DNA of 12,578 nucleotides from Bacteroidota bacterium (lineage in GTDB: Bacteria; Bacteroidota; Bacteroidia; B-17B0; B-17BO): contig JANXRU010000236.1 of the NCBI GenBank assembly GCA_025356715.1, positions 1 to 12,578 of the forward strand, in the 5' to 3' direction. The notes under the pieces were generated by a model. That model saw only the letters and a list, made by a program, of their open reading frames with translations. It did not search any database and was not told the DNA's origin. The position numbers and the translations under genes were made by a program. This document shows, one piece after another, positions 1-6,662 of the stretch (the stretch's first letter is position 1; every line of letters begins with the position of its first letter).

Positions 1-255
1 GGCTGTATAAGGCTTGAAATGTTTACAGAGTTTGCCGATTTTTTAATACGAGATGATAGTTTACATTATCGACATGATAGTTTGCAAGTGTATTTTGCTA
101 AACAAGAACAAAAGAAAATTAAATTAAAAAAACCTCTTCCAATATACACGAGGTATTATACTGCATATGCTGATAGTACAGGGCTAAAACTCTATATTGA
201 TGTATATAGAAAAGATGAAGCAATGATGAATTTAATTTACAAACAGAAAGATTAA
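1..255 (+). CDS. L,D-transpeptidase (YcbB/YkuD-type), C-terminal fragment
   Basis: The frame is open from the first base of the window, so this is the 3' end of a longer gene and the internal ATG at 19 is not the start. The first residues read GCIRLE, which matches the catalytic Cys motif (S/H-x-G-C-I-R) of YkuD-fold L,D-transpeptidases; the nucleophile would be the Cys of the second codon. The rest (about 80 residues, with the stretch PLPIYTRYYTAYADSTG and then LYIDVYRKD) resembles the end of YcbB/LdtD-type murein transpeptidases, where a conserved P-V-x-Y-F-T-A-W-V-D block and a DxY block follow the active site. Such enzymes make 3-3 cross-links in peptidoglycan, or attach proteins to it, in the periplasm. 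The stop is separated by one base from the stop of the convergent DUF4249 gene. The upstream domains lie outside the window. Family assignment is fairly secure; the exact subgroup is inference. Confidence 0.82.
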   Translation, partial: GCIRLEMFTEFADFLIRDDSLHYRHDSLQVYFAKQEQKKIKLKKPLPIYTRYYTAYADSTGLKLYIDVYRKDEAMMNLIYKQKD

Positions 256-256
256 A

Positions 257-1120
257 TTATTGTATAATTACTTGTTTAGTATTTACTGCTGCCATATTAA
301 ACCAACCAACTACTTTGGTTGAGGATGTTGTTGTAATATTGGTTTTCACGTTTTCAGGAGTAGTTGCAAATAAACCTGAATTAGTAGTTTGAGTTTGCAC
401 TTGATTTAAGAAATCATACGCTTGCTGAGAGATAGAATGTATTTCAACTTTTAACATATCAAATTTATCTAATCTTTCGCCACGAGGTAATATTCCTCTA
501 GCAATTGGTGGTGTAAAAAATAATCCATCTGCACCTGAGCCATTAGCCCCATCCCAAGCGGTATTGATATTTAGACCTTTGTTATAAAAAACACCGTTAC
601 GATATGATTTTATCCAATAGAAATCAGGTACATCACCTTTAGGATCAATACCTAAAAAAAACGCATCGTACCCTTCTTTCGTACCAAAAGCCCCAGCTGC
701 ATTATATTCAACAACGATAGTATCAACTTTAGTTGTTCTATACATTGTTGATGTTGCTGAGTAAATATTTCCTTGATGTGTGACAGAAAGCTCATATTTA
801 TGTCCAATTTTTCCAATAGTGTCCGATGGTGTTAAACTTAATATATAATCCCCATTAGAGTTATCTGCAAAATTATATAGTTGTCCGGATGTAACATCTT
901 TAATCTGAACTGTTGCGCCACTAATTGGATCGTTTGGCTTCTGACTAAAATAATTGTCAGTATAAGTTAAACGAATGGTTTGATTAGTTCGTAAATCGTT
1001 TACAAACCCATCAATCGTAATCATTGGTGTTCCTTCGTCTAATTTTATTTGTACCACATCTTCGCAAGAAGTTAGGGTGAAAATAGTTAGTATGGCAAAT
1101 AATATATTTAAGTTTTTCAT
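257..1120 (-). CDS. DUF4249 family lipoprotein, partner of the TonB-dependent receptor
   Basis: This 287-residue protein starts with a lipoprotein signal peptide ending in a lipobox, LTSC (residues 16-19). The mature N-terminus is therefore Cys19 followed by Glu-Asp; acidic residues just after the Cys resemble the surface-export signal described for Bacteroidota lipoproteins. The body is predicted beta-rich, with a region around residues 65-125 (SGATVQIKDVTSG, then YELSVTHQGNIYSATS) typical of DUF4249 proteins, which cover nearly the whole chain. The gene lies 10 bp downstream of the TonB-dependent receptor on the same strand, the usual arrangement for this pair, so co-transcription is very likely. 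By analogy with SusC/SusD it may sit on the cell surface and help deliver ligand to the receptor. The ligand is unknown. The family call is confident; the role is inference. Confidence 0.85.
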   Translation of the reverse strand: MKNLNILFAILTIFTLTSCEDVVQIKLDEGTPMITIDGFVNDLRTNQTIRLTYTDNYFSQKPNDPISGATVQIKDVTSGQLYNFADNSNGDYILSLTPSDTIGKIGHKYELSVTHQGNIYSATSTMYRTTKVDTIVVEYNAAGAFGTKEGYDAFFLGIDPKGDVPDFYWIKSYRNGVFYNKGLNINTAWDGANGSGADGLFFTPPIARGILPRGERLDKFDMLKVEIHSISQQAYDFLNQVQTQTTNSGLFATTPENVKTNITTTSSTKVVGWFNMAAVNTKQVIIQ

Positions 1121-1130
1121 AGATTAATAA

Positions 1131-3485
1131 TTAAAATTTTAAATTATAAGTTATAGCAGGAATAATTGAGCCAATTACTGAATATCTCACAGCTTCTGTA
1201 TTCACAGGGTAATCAGGGTTATTTCTAAAGAAGGTAGAAAATGTATTTCTTCTGTTGTAGACATTATATACACTTAATACAATAGATTGTTTACGTTTTT
1301 TTGTTTCATTCTTCTTGAAATTGTAAGTTATCCCAATATCTAAACGGTTGTATGACGCATTACGATAATTGTTTCGTGTACCATCTGTATTATAAGGAAT
1401 AACATAACCTTGAACTTCTATTTTTGCTGTTGGGAATGTGGCTGGCGTACCAGTTTGATAAACGAAATTAGCAGAGAAACTCCAGCGCTTATTTAAGTCG
1501 TAAATCAACACTGTATTTAAATTATGTGTTCTATCGTATTTAGAAAGAAACCAATCACCATTGCTAATACCACGAACCTGACGTTCTGTTTTTGATAGCG
1601 TATAACTAACCCAACCATTTAATTTTCCTTTTGCTTTTTTAAGATATAATTCCAACCCATAAGCTCTTCCTTTCCCTTGTACTAAATCTGCTTCTAAATA
1701 TTTATTTAATAATAAATTTGCATTATCTACATAATCTAGTTGATTTTGTAAACTTTTGTAATAAATTTCCGCAGATGCTTCAAACATATTGTCTTTAAAA
1801 TTTTTAAAATAGCCTAAAGTAATTTGATCAGAAATCAATGGTTTAATATTATTCGTTACAGGCGTATAAATATCTAATGGTGTTGAAGCTGCGGTGTTAG
1901 ATACAATATGAAGGTATTGCGACATACGATTATAACCCAGTTTAATAGAGTTTTTACTATTAATAGTATAATTAATTGCTAATCTTGGTTCAGGGTTATT
2001 GTATGCTTGTATCGTTTTATTATTGGTTATTTTTTCTTCACTTACTAATGGTTTACTTTCATTTGGTATTGTATCTCTGTATGTGAATTTAGTTCCTTGT
2101 CCTACATAATTAAAAAATGACCAACGAAGACCATATTGTAAACTTAATCGGCTATTTATTTTTTGTTCATTATCAATATATCCAGCATATTCAACTCCAT
2201 ATTGATTATCAGAACTAATGTTAATAGCCGTGCCATCACTAGCTGTAATAATGGCATTGCCAGGTTTAAATGTAAATAAGATAGCTTGTGCGCCAAATTT
2301 AATAGTGTTTTTACTGTTTAAATAATAGGTAAAATCAGGTTTAACACTATAATTTATAATATTAGACGTCCATTCAAATTTTTGTCCATTTCCTTCACTT
2401 GTAAAGCCTAACTCATAGCGATAATTACTATAAAATGTAGTTAGGTTCATGAACAATTTACTATTGAAAATATGATTCCAACGCAGCGTTGCTGTACTGT
2501 TTCCCCAATTAAATTTAAAGCCTGCACCAAATACATCTCTACCAAAATAACCACTGGCAAATACGGTATTTTTATCATTGATACGCCAATTAAATTTAGC
2601 TGTCAAGTCATAAAAATAAAATTTAGCATCTTTTAAACTGGCTTGATTAGCTAAAAATGGTTTTGCTAACACGTCTATATAGCTTCTTCTTGCGGCAACT
2701 ATAAAGGATGCTTTATCTTTTAAGATTGGCGCTTCAATGGATAAGCGACTGAAAATAGTTCCTAAACCAGCATTAACTTGTAACTTTTTATTATTACCTT
2801 CTTTCATTCTGATATCTAAAATAGAAGATGCTCTTCCTCCATATTGAGCCGGAATCCCTCCTTTAATTAACTTGACATCTTTCACAGCATCTGGATTAAA
2901 AACTGAAAAGAAACCAAATAAATGAGACGAATTATAAACTGGAGCCTCATCCATTAATACTAAATTTTGATCAATATTTCCACCACGTACATTAAAACCA
3001 CTTGCGCCTTCGCCCACCGTAGTAACGCCTGGCAATAACTGAATACTTTTAATAATATCTACTTCGCCAAATAAAGCAGGCATTTTTTGAATTTGTTTAA
3101 TGTCCAATTTGGAAACACTCATTTCCATACTCGTAATATTTTTATCTTCTTTTTCCGATGATACTTCTACTTCGGCTAATTCTTTTCCTTCTTCTGATAG
3201 TTCATTACTAATGGTTTGATTAGCCACTAAATTAATGGGAACTAACAGTGTTTTGTAGCCAACATAAGAAAATACAATCGTGTCGGCTCCTTTTGGAAGT
3301 GTTAATGAATAAAAGCCATAAGCGTTTGTACTAGTGGCTAATTGCGAGTTTTTTTTGTAAACGGTAACGCCAATTAACGCTTCTCCATTTTTAGCATCTT
3401 TTAAATAACCGCTAATGGTAAATTTTTCCTGCGCATGAGTAGTAAACAAGAAACTGGTAAGGCAAAGTAATAGTATTTTTTTCAT
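1131..3485 (-). CDS. TonB-dependent receptor with carboxypeptidase-like N-terminal domain
   Basis: This 784-residue outer-membrane transporter uses TonB and the proton motive force to import a large ligand. Residues 1-18 form a signal peptide (cleavage after THA). Residues 22-105 form a carboxypeptidase-regulatory-like beta-sandwich (SGYLKDAKNGEALIGVTVY, then YGFYSLTLPKG and FSYVGYKT), common in Bacteroidota receptors. The plug spans about 128-232 and includes the conserved runs LLPGVTTVGEGASGFNVRGG and GGIPAQYGGRASSILDIR. The remainder is the beta-barrel, rich in alternating aromatic strands and ending in Phe784 (ITYNLKF), as expected of an outer-membrane barrel. It appears intact. It is the first gene of an operon with the DUF4249 lipoprotein. 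A good -7 match (3503-3510) and a 9-bp-arm inverted repeat (3509-3540) lie just upstream, and the next gene is a divergent ChaN-like gene. Ligand unknown; haem or an iron chelate is a reasonable inference from context only. Confidence 0.93.
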   Translation of the reverse strand: MKKILLLCLTSFLFTTHAQEKFTISGYLKDAKNGEALIGVTVYKKNSQLATSTNAYGFYSLTLPKGADTIVFSYVGYKTLLVPINLVANQTISNELSEEGKELAEVEVSSEKEDKNITSMEMSVSKLDIKQIQKMPALFGEVDIIKSIQLLPGVTTVGEGASGFNVRGGNIDQNLVLMDEAPVYNSSHLFGFFSVFNPDAVKDVKLIKGGIPAQYGGRASSILDIRMKEGNNKKLQVNAGLGTIFSRLSIEAPILKDKASFIVAARRSYIDVLAKPFLANQASLKDAKFYFYDLTAKFNWRINDKNTVFASGYFGRDVFGAGFKFNWGNSTATLRWNHIFNSKLFMNLTTFYSNYRYELGFTSEGNGQKFEWTSNIINYSVKPDFTYYLNSKNTIKFGAQAILFTFKPGNAIITASDGTAINISSDNQYGVEYAGYIDNEQKINSRLSLQYGLRWSFFNYVGQGTKFTYRDTIPNESKPLVSEEKITNNKTIQAYNNPEPRLAINYTINSKNSIKLGYNRMSQYLHIVSNTAASTPLDIYTPVTNNIKPLISDQITLGYFKNFKDNMFEASAEIYYKSLQNQLDYVDNANLLLNKYLEADLVQGKGRAYGLELYLKKAKGKLNGWVSYTLSKTERQVRGISNGDWFLSKYDRTHNLNTVLIYDLNKRWSFSANFVYQTGTPATFPTAKIEVQGYVIPYNTDGTRNNYRNASYNRLDIGITYNFKKNETKKRKQSIVLSVYNVYNRRNTFSTFFRNNPDYPVNTEAVRYSVIGSIIPAITYNLKF

Positions 3486-3502
3486 AGTGATTTTTAGCTC
3501 GA

Positions 3503-3510
3503 CAAATATA
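3503..3510 (-). promoter_or_regulatory. Candidate -7 promoter element of the receptor operon
   Basis: Read on the minus strand this is TATATTTG, a full match to the Bacteroidota -7 consensus TAnnTTTG. It ends 17 bp before the receptor start codon, leaving a short leader. No TTG is present about 19-21 bp further upstream, so the -33 element is poor, which may mean activator dependence (inference). The inverted repeat at 3509-3540 covers the -33 region. Confidence 0.45.
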
Positions 3511-3540
3511 GGAAACTTGTTTTTATTTTATAGTTTCCTA
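3509..3540. promoter_or_regulatory. 9-bp-arm inverted repeat, candidate operator
   Basis: TAGGAAACT (3509-3517) and AGTTTCCTA (3532-3540) are perfect reverse complements separated by 14 bp. Equivalent positions of the two arms lie 23 bp apart, about two helical turns, which fits a dimeric DNA-binding protein. The repeat overlaps the upstream edge of the receptor's candidate -7 box by two bases and spans its -33 region. It lies between divergent genes, so it is not in a terminator position. The regulator is unknown. Confidence 0.45.
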
Positions 3541-3600
3541 AATATAAATATTGCCGTTTATACTGAAAACAAATTATTAAGACTATTGTTTTGGTGAATA

Positions 3601-3629
3601 TTGGCTTTTAAGTATTAATATTAACTTTA
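3601..3629 (+). promoter_or_regulatory. Candidate promoter of the ChaN-like gene
   Basis: TTGG at 3601-3604 is followed, 18 bp after the TTG, by TAACTTTA at 3622-3629, one mismatch from TAnnTTTG. The predicted leader is under 20 nt. The same TAACTTTA box with a TTG 17-18 bp upstream occurs before the DUF4465 gene (4577-4604). AT-rich DNA makes chance matches easy. Confidence 0.3.
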
Positions 3630-3634
3630 ACTTA

Positions 3635-3648
3635 CGTTATAATTAACG
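3635..3648. repeat. Short palindrome just before the ChaN-like start
   Basis: CGTTA (3635-3639) and TAACG (3644-3648) are perfect inverted arms around TAAT, ending 4 bp before the ATG at 3653. It would fall in the leader or at the transcription start of the ChaN-like gene. It could be a small operator or a weak hairpin near the start codon, or chance. Confidence 0.2.
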
Positions 3649-3652
3649 CAAA

Positions 3653-4534
3653 ATGAAATCAATAAAAATGAAAAAATTAGTAATGATTGCCCCTGTTTTC
3701 AGCTTAATGAGCTTTATTCAATTTGATAGCAGCAAGGAAGCTTATATTATGTATGACAGTAAAGGAAAAAAGACCGATTATTCTCATCTATTAGTTGATG
3801 CTAAAAAAGTGGATATAGTTTTATTTGGCGAATTGCACGATAATCCCATTTGCCATTGGTTACAAAAAGAATTAACATCCGATTTATACTCAGATAAAAA
3901 AGAAAAACTGGTGCTAGGTGCAGAAATGTTTGAAACTGATGATCAAATAGCGATTGACGAATACCTTGCAGGGAAAATTACAGAGAAAACATTTAAAGAT
4001 GAAGTGAAGCTCTGGACAAATTTTGCAACAGATTATAAGCCATTATTAGATTTTGCTAAAAGCAATAAACTTAAATTTGTAGCAGATAATATTCCTCGTC
4101 GTTATGCGAATTTAGTGTATTCTAGAGGTGTTTCTTCTTTAGATAGTATTGATAGTGAAGCAAAAAAATGGATAGTTCCTTTGCCTTTTAAATATGATGG
4201 TAATTTGAAATGTTATAAAGAAATATTTGAAAATGCTGGTGGACATGGTGGTGAAAATCTTCCAAAATCACAAGCGATTAAAGATGCGACGATGGCTTAT
4301 TTTATTTTAAAGCATTGGTCAAAAGGGCAAACGTTTATTCATTACAATGGCGCTTATCATAGTAATGGACATCAAGCTATTGAATGGTATTTAAAACAAC
4401 AGAATCCTGATTTAAAAATTTTAGTCATTTCTTCAACTGAGCAAAAGGATGTGAGTCAGTTAGAGGAGGAATCTAAGGACACTGGCGACTATATCATCTG
4501 CACTCCTTCTTCTATGACGAAAACCTATAAATAA
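3653..4534 (+). CDS. ChaN-like protein (DUF399, Tiki superfamily; putative haem/iron-linked)
   Basis: This 293-residue protein carries ChaN/DUF399 hallmarks: GELHDN (59-64, with Glu60 and His62), GAEMFE (89-94), ADNIPRRYANLV (about 144-155), and a C-terminal FIHYNGAYHS with His229 and His236. ChaN of Campylobacter is an iron-regulated haem-binding outer-membrane lipoprotein; the wider Tiki superfamily shares a GxxH/Glu/His arrangement that can support metal-dependent proteolysis. Here the N-terminus has a hydrophobic stretch (residues 9-24) but no lipobox Cys, so it would be exported without lipidation or be anchored. An in-frame ATG at 3668 gives an equally good signal sequence, so the start is uncertain by five codons. 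It is divergent from the receptor/DUF4249 operon, a context that supports a role in haem or iron handling (inference). The family call is strong; the biochemical role is open. Confidence 0.85.
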   Translation: MKSIKMKKLVMIAPVFSLMSFIQFDSSKEAYIMYDSKGKKTDYSHLLVDAKKVDIVLFGELHDNPICHWLQKELTSDLYSDKKEKLVLGAEMFETDDQIAIDEYLAGKITEKTFKDEVKLWTNFATDYKPLLDFAKSNKLKFVADNIPRRYANLVYSRGVSSLDSIDSEAKKWIVPLPFKYDGNLKCYKEIFENAGGHGGENLPKSQAIKDATMAYFILKHWSKGQTFIHYNGAYHSNGHQAIEWYLKQQNPDLKILVISSTEQKDVSQLEEESKDTGDYIICTPSSMTKTYK

Positions 4535-4576
4535 ATTAGTACATTTTCATTAAATCAATTTTAGCTATTTTTAGCA

Positions 4577-4604
4577 TTGCTTGACTAATATTTGCTTAAC
4601 TTTA
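4577..4604 (+). promoter_or_regulatory. Candidate promoter of the DUF4465/T9SS gene
   Basis: TTG at 4577-4579 and TAACTTTA at 4597-4604 are spaced by 17 bp, matching the arrangement before the ChaN-like gene. If used, the leader would be about 115 nt and would contain the whole 64-bp inverted repeat at 4632-4695. Confidence 0.25.
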
Positions 4605-4631
4605 CGAATCTTATAAAGACACATTTATGAA

Positions 4632-4695
4632 ATAGCCATGTTGTCGTCAGCACATCTCGATAGTTATCGGGAACAAATGAAGATAACATGACTAT
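4632..4695. repeat. 64-bp imperfect inverted repeat (hairpin/REP- or MITE-like)
   Basis: The outer arms 4632-4648 and 4679-4695 match as reverse complements at 14 of 17 positions. Inside them a second inverted repeat pairs TCTCGATA (4655-4662) with TATCGGGA (4665-4672) at 7 of 8 positions around a 2-nt centre. The element is more GC-rich than the flanking intergenic DNA. The CTCGATAGTTATCGGGA core resembles dispersed palindromic sequences I recall from Bacteroidota genomes, but I cannot confirm copy number. No T-run follows, so it is a poor intrinsic terminator for the ChaN-like gene. It lies 33 bp before the DUF4465 start and may form a leader hairpin. Confidence 0.5.
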
Positions 4696-4728
4696 ACCAT
4701 ATGACAATAAAAACAATAAATTAAACAT

Positions 4729-5754
4729 ATGAAAAAAATAATTACTTCGATTACTATTATTTATTGCCTTGTATTATCATTTAATACGAAAGCTCAAATT
4801 ACCGAAAATTTTGATGGGCCAACATTTACATTAACACCAAATTCATATTATAAAAACACAACGGTTGATGACTGGCAGACTTCTTCTTTGCCTTCGTTTG
4901 CAACATTCCGTTATCATTGGGATACAGCTTTTGGTGGTTTCTGGTCGTCAGGTTCAGCTTATACAAATGTAAAAGATACCAGTAATGGAACTTATATCAA
5001 TTTGTATGGAAGCATTACTAATGGTGGTTTTAATGGAAACTATTATGTTGCCTCTCAAGATAAAGCCATTATTAAAATGAATTCAAACGCATTGTCCTTA
5101 TCTGGTTTTTTTGTAACGAACACAACGTATGCTTACAAAACTATAAAAAATGGAAATTTTGTAGCTCGTAAATTTGGAGATACTACAGGTACACATTCAG
5201 GGTTACCCCAAGGAACTTATCCTGATTGGTTTAAGTTAGTCGTTCGCCCATATAGAGCAGGCGTTTTATTAACAGATAGCGTTGAACATTATTTAGCTGA
5301 TTACAGAGCGGCTGGAACAACAAATGATTTTATTCAGAAAAATTGGCAATATGTATTTTGTGCAGGTTTACCTATATCGGATAGTATTTTAATTACCTTG
5401 AGGTCGAGTGATAATGGTTCGTTTGGAATGAATACACCTGGATTCTTTTGTATGGATAATATTTCGGTAGTTAATACCGTCGGTATACATGAGTTAGAAA
5501 ACGTGATGAATATATCTGCGTATCCAAATCCAACTTCCGAAAACATGTCGTTGCAATATGTTGCGAAAACAGAAACAAATTTAACGATTGGAATTTTTGA
5601 TGTATTTGGAAAAGAAGTTTTAAATATTCAAAAACAAACAGAATTAGGTAGTATTAGTGTGACTTTAGAGACGTCAACATTAAATGCAGGAATTTATTTT
5701 ATTGAAGTGAAAGAAGGGGCGGTGAGTAAAAAAATAAAATTTGTGAAATTGTAG
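4729..5754 (+). CDS. Secreted DUF4465 protein with T9SS type A sorting domain
   Basis: This 341-residue protein has a signal peptide (residues 1-22, cleavage after NTKA). The body, about 25-248, matches DUF4465 in order: WDTAFGGFWSSGSAYTN, VTNTTYAY (129-136) followed by NGNFVARKFG, DWFKLVV, VEHYLADYR (185-193) and SSDNGSFGMNTPGFF (226-240) before CMDNI. Residues about 263-341 form a T9SS type A C-terminal domain: YPNP (265-268), then IFDVFGKEVLNI and a final GIYFIEV...KKIKFVKL. It should cross the outer membrane by the type IX system and be released or anchored on the surface. I recall DUF4465-type proteins in Bacteroides cobalamin-uptake loci (BtuH), but no other cobalamin gene is visible here, so the ligand is unknown. 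The SDR gene follows after 32 bp on the same strand. Confidence 0.88.
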   Translation: MKKIITSITIIYCLVLSFNTKAQITENFDGPTFTLTPNSYYKNTTVDDWQTSSLPSFATFRYHWDTAFGGFWSSGSAYTNVKDTSNGTYINLYGSITNGGFNGNYYVASQDKAIIKMNSNALSLSGFFVTNTTYAYKTIKNGNFVARKFGDTTGTHSGLPQGTYPDWFKLVVRPYRAGVLLTDSVEHYLADYRAAGTTNDFIQKNWQYVFCAGLPISDSILITLRSSDNGSFGMNTPGFFCMDNISVVNTVGIHELENVMNISAYPNPTSENMSLQYVAKTETNLTIGIFDVFGKEVLNIQKQTELGSISVTLETSTLNAGIYFIEVKEGAVSKKIKFVKL

Positions 5755-5786
5755 TATAACATTGATTATCATTAGATTTATTGAAA

Positions 5787-6575
5787 ATGAATTTAGATTT
5801 AAAACATAAACAAGCTATTGTTTGCGGAAGCACACAAGGAATAGGTAAAGCCATTGCCATTGAATTAGCGAACTTAGGCGCCAGCGTTACTTTAATTGCT
5901 CGTAACGAAGAAGCACTAAAAAAAACAAAACAAGAATTAAGTTCAGATGCTGGGCAATTGCACGGTTATGTGTGTGTAGATTTTTCTAAACCTGATGAAC
6001 TCAAAACCTTAATAGAAGCCTATTTGCAACGTCAACCGATTGTACATATTTTAGTAAATAATACAGGTGGCCCACCAGCCGGACCAATAGCGTCCGCTAA
6101 GCCTGAAGAATTTTTATCAGCTTTTAATAACCATTTAATTTGCAATCATATTTTAGCGCAAGCCTGTGTAGAAGGTATGAAGATTGCTAAATACGGACGC
6201 ATCATTAATATCATTTCTACATCAGTAAAATTACCTTTAGCTAATTTAGGGGTATCAAATACTATTCGCGCTGCTGTTGCAAACTGGAGCAAAACGTTGG
6301 CTAATGAGTTAGGTAAATTTAATATTACAGTAAATAATGTGTTGCCTGGCGCTACGGCAACCGTTCGTTTACAAAACATTATTGAAAATAAATCAACCAA
6401 AACAGGTCATGCTACAGATGCTGTCGCCAATGACATGATGTCGGAAATACCAATGGGGCGTTTTGCAGAAGCATTTGAAATTGCCAACGCCGTAGCTTTT
6501 TTAGCATCTCCTGCAGCATCTTACATCAATGGCATTAATTTGCCTGTAGATGGTGGCAGAACGGGTTGTTTGTAA
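5787..6575 (+). CDS. Atypical SDR-family oxidoreductase
   Basis: This is a 262-residue Rossmann-fold protein of the short-chain dehydrogenase/reductase family. The NAD(P)-binding motif is GSTQGIGKA (14-22), the family NNAG motif appears as NNTGG (91-95), and the C-terminus has INGINLPVDGG, typical of classical SDRs. The expected active-site Ser is present (Ser144 in ISTS), but the Tyr expected 13 residues later is Ser157 and the Lys four residues further is Arg161 (sequence VSNTIRAAV). I recall similar SNTIR-type SDRs in other Bacteroidota, so this looks like a conserved subfamily rather than decay. The reaction is unknown; a 3-oxoacyl-ACP-reductase-like label would be unsafe. The start is ATG 5787; an in-frame TTG six bases upstream is less likely. 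It probably reads through from the DUF4465 gene 32 bp upstream. Confidence 0.9.
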   Translation: MNLDLKHKQAIVCGSTQGIGKAIAIELANLGASVTLIARNEEALKKTKQELSSDAGQLHGYVCVDFSKPDELKTLIEAYLQRQPIVHILVNNTGGPPAGPIASAKPEEFLSAFNNHLICNHILAQACVEGMKIAKYGRIINIISTSVKLPLANLGVSNTIRAAVANWSKTLANELGKFNITVNNVLPGATATVRLQNIIENKSTKTGHATDAVANDMMSEIPMGRFAEAFEIANAVAFLASPAASYINGINLPVDGGRTGCL

Positions 6576-6628
6576 ATTAAAGAATCTTCTAAAAGAAAAA
6601 AGTATGGTTTCGTGTAATAAAAGCTGCA

Positions 6629-6652
6629 TGGTTCGTGCTTCGCATACAACCA
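6629..6652 (-). terminator. Weak hairpin, possible radA terminator
   Basis: TGGTT (6629-6633) pairs with AACCA (6648-6652), with a second short GTGC/GCAT pairing inside. On the minus strand the hairpin lies 10 bp after the radA stop and is followed by TGCAGCTTTTATT, a modest U-run. The stem is short and interrupted, so this is tentative. The convergent SDR gene lacks a comparable signal on the plus strand. Confidence 0.22.
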
Positions 6653-6662
6653 AGCCTTAGCA

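Noticed and set aside
3486..3652. Fur box in the divergent intergenic region
   Set aside because: I looked for a GATAAT-rich 19-bp palindrome and did not find one. The inverted repeat present (TAGGAAACT arms) does not resemble a Fur site.
5334..5546. 70-codon minus-strand frame within the DUF4465 gene
   Set aside because: It is antisense to the most conserved DUF4465 block and has no signal of its own.
5781..5786. TTG start six bases upstream for the SDR gene
   Set aside because: ATG 5787 gives the usual short N-terminus before the Rossmann fold and needs no rare start codon.
6146..6400. 84-codon minus-strand frame within the SDR gene
   Set aside because: It lies opposite the conserved active-site region of the SDR and has no independent support.
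6603..6640. Near-repeat ATGGTTTCGTG / ATGGTTCGTG after the SDR gene
   Set aside because: Two short imperfect copies with no further structure; too weak to call a repeat element.
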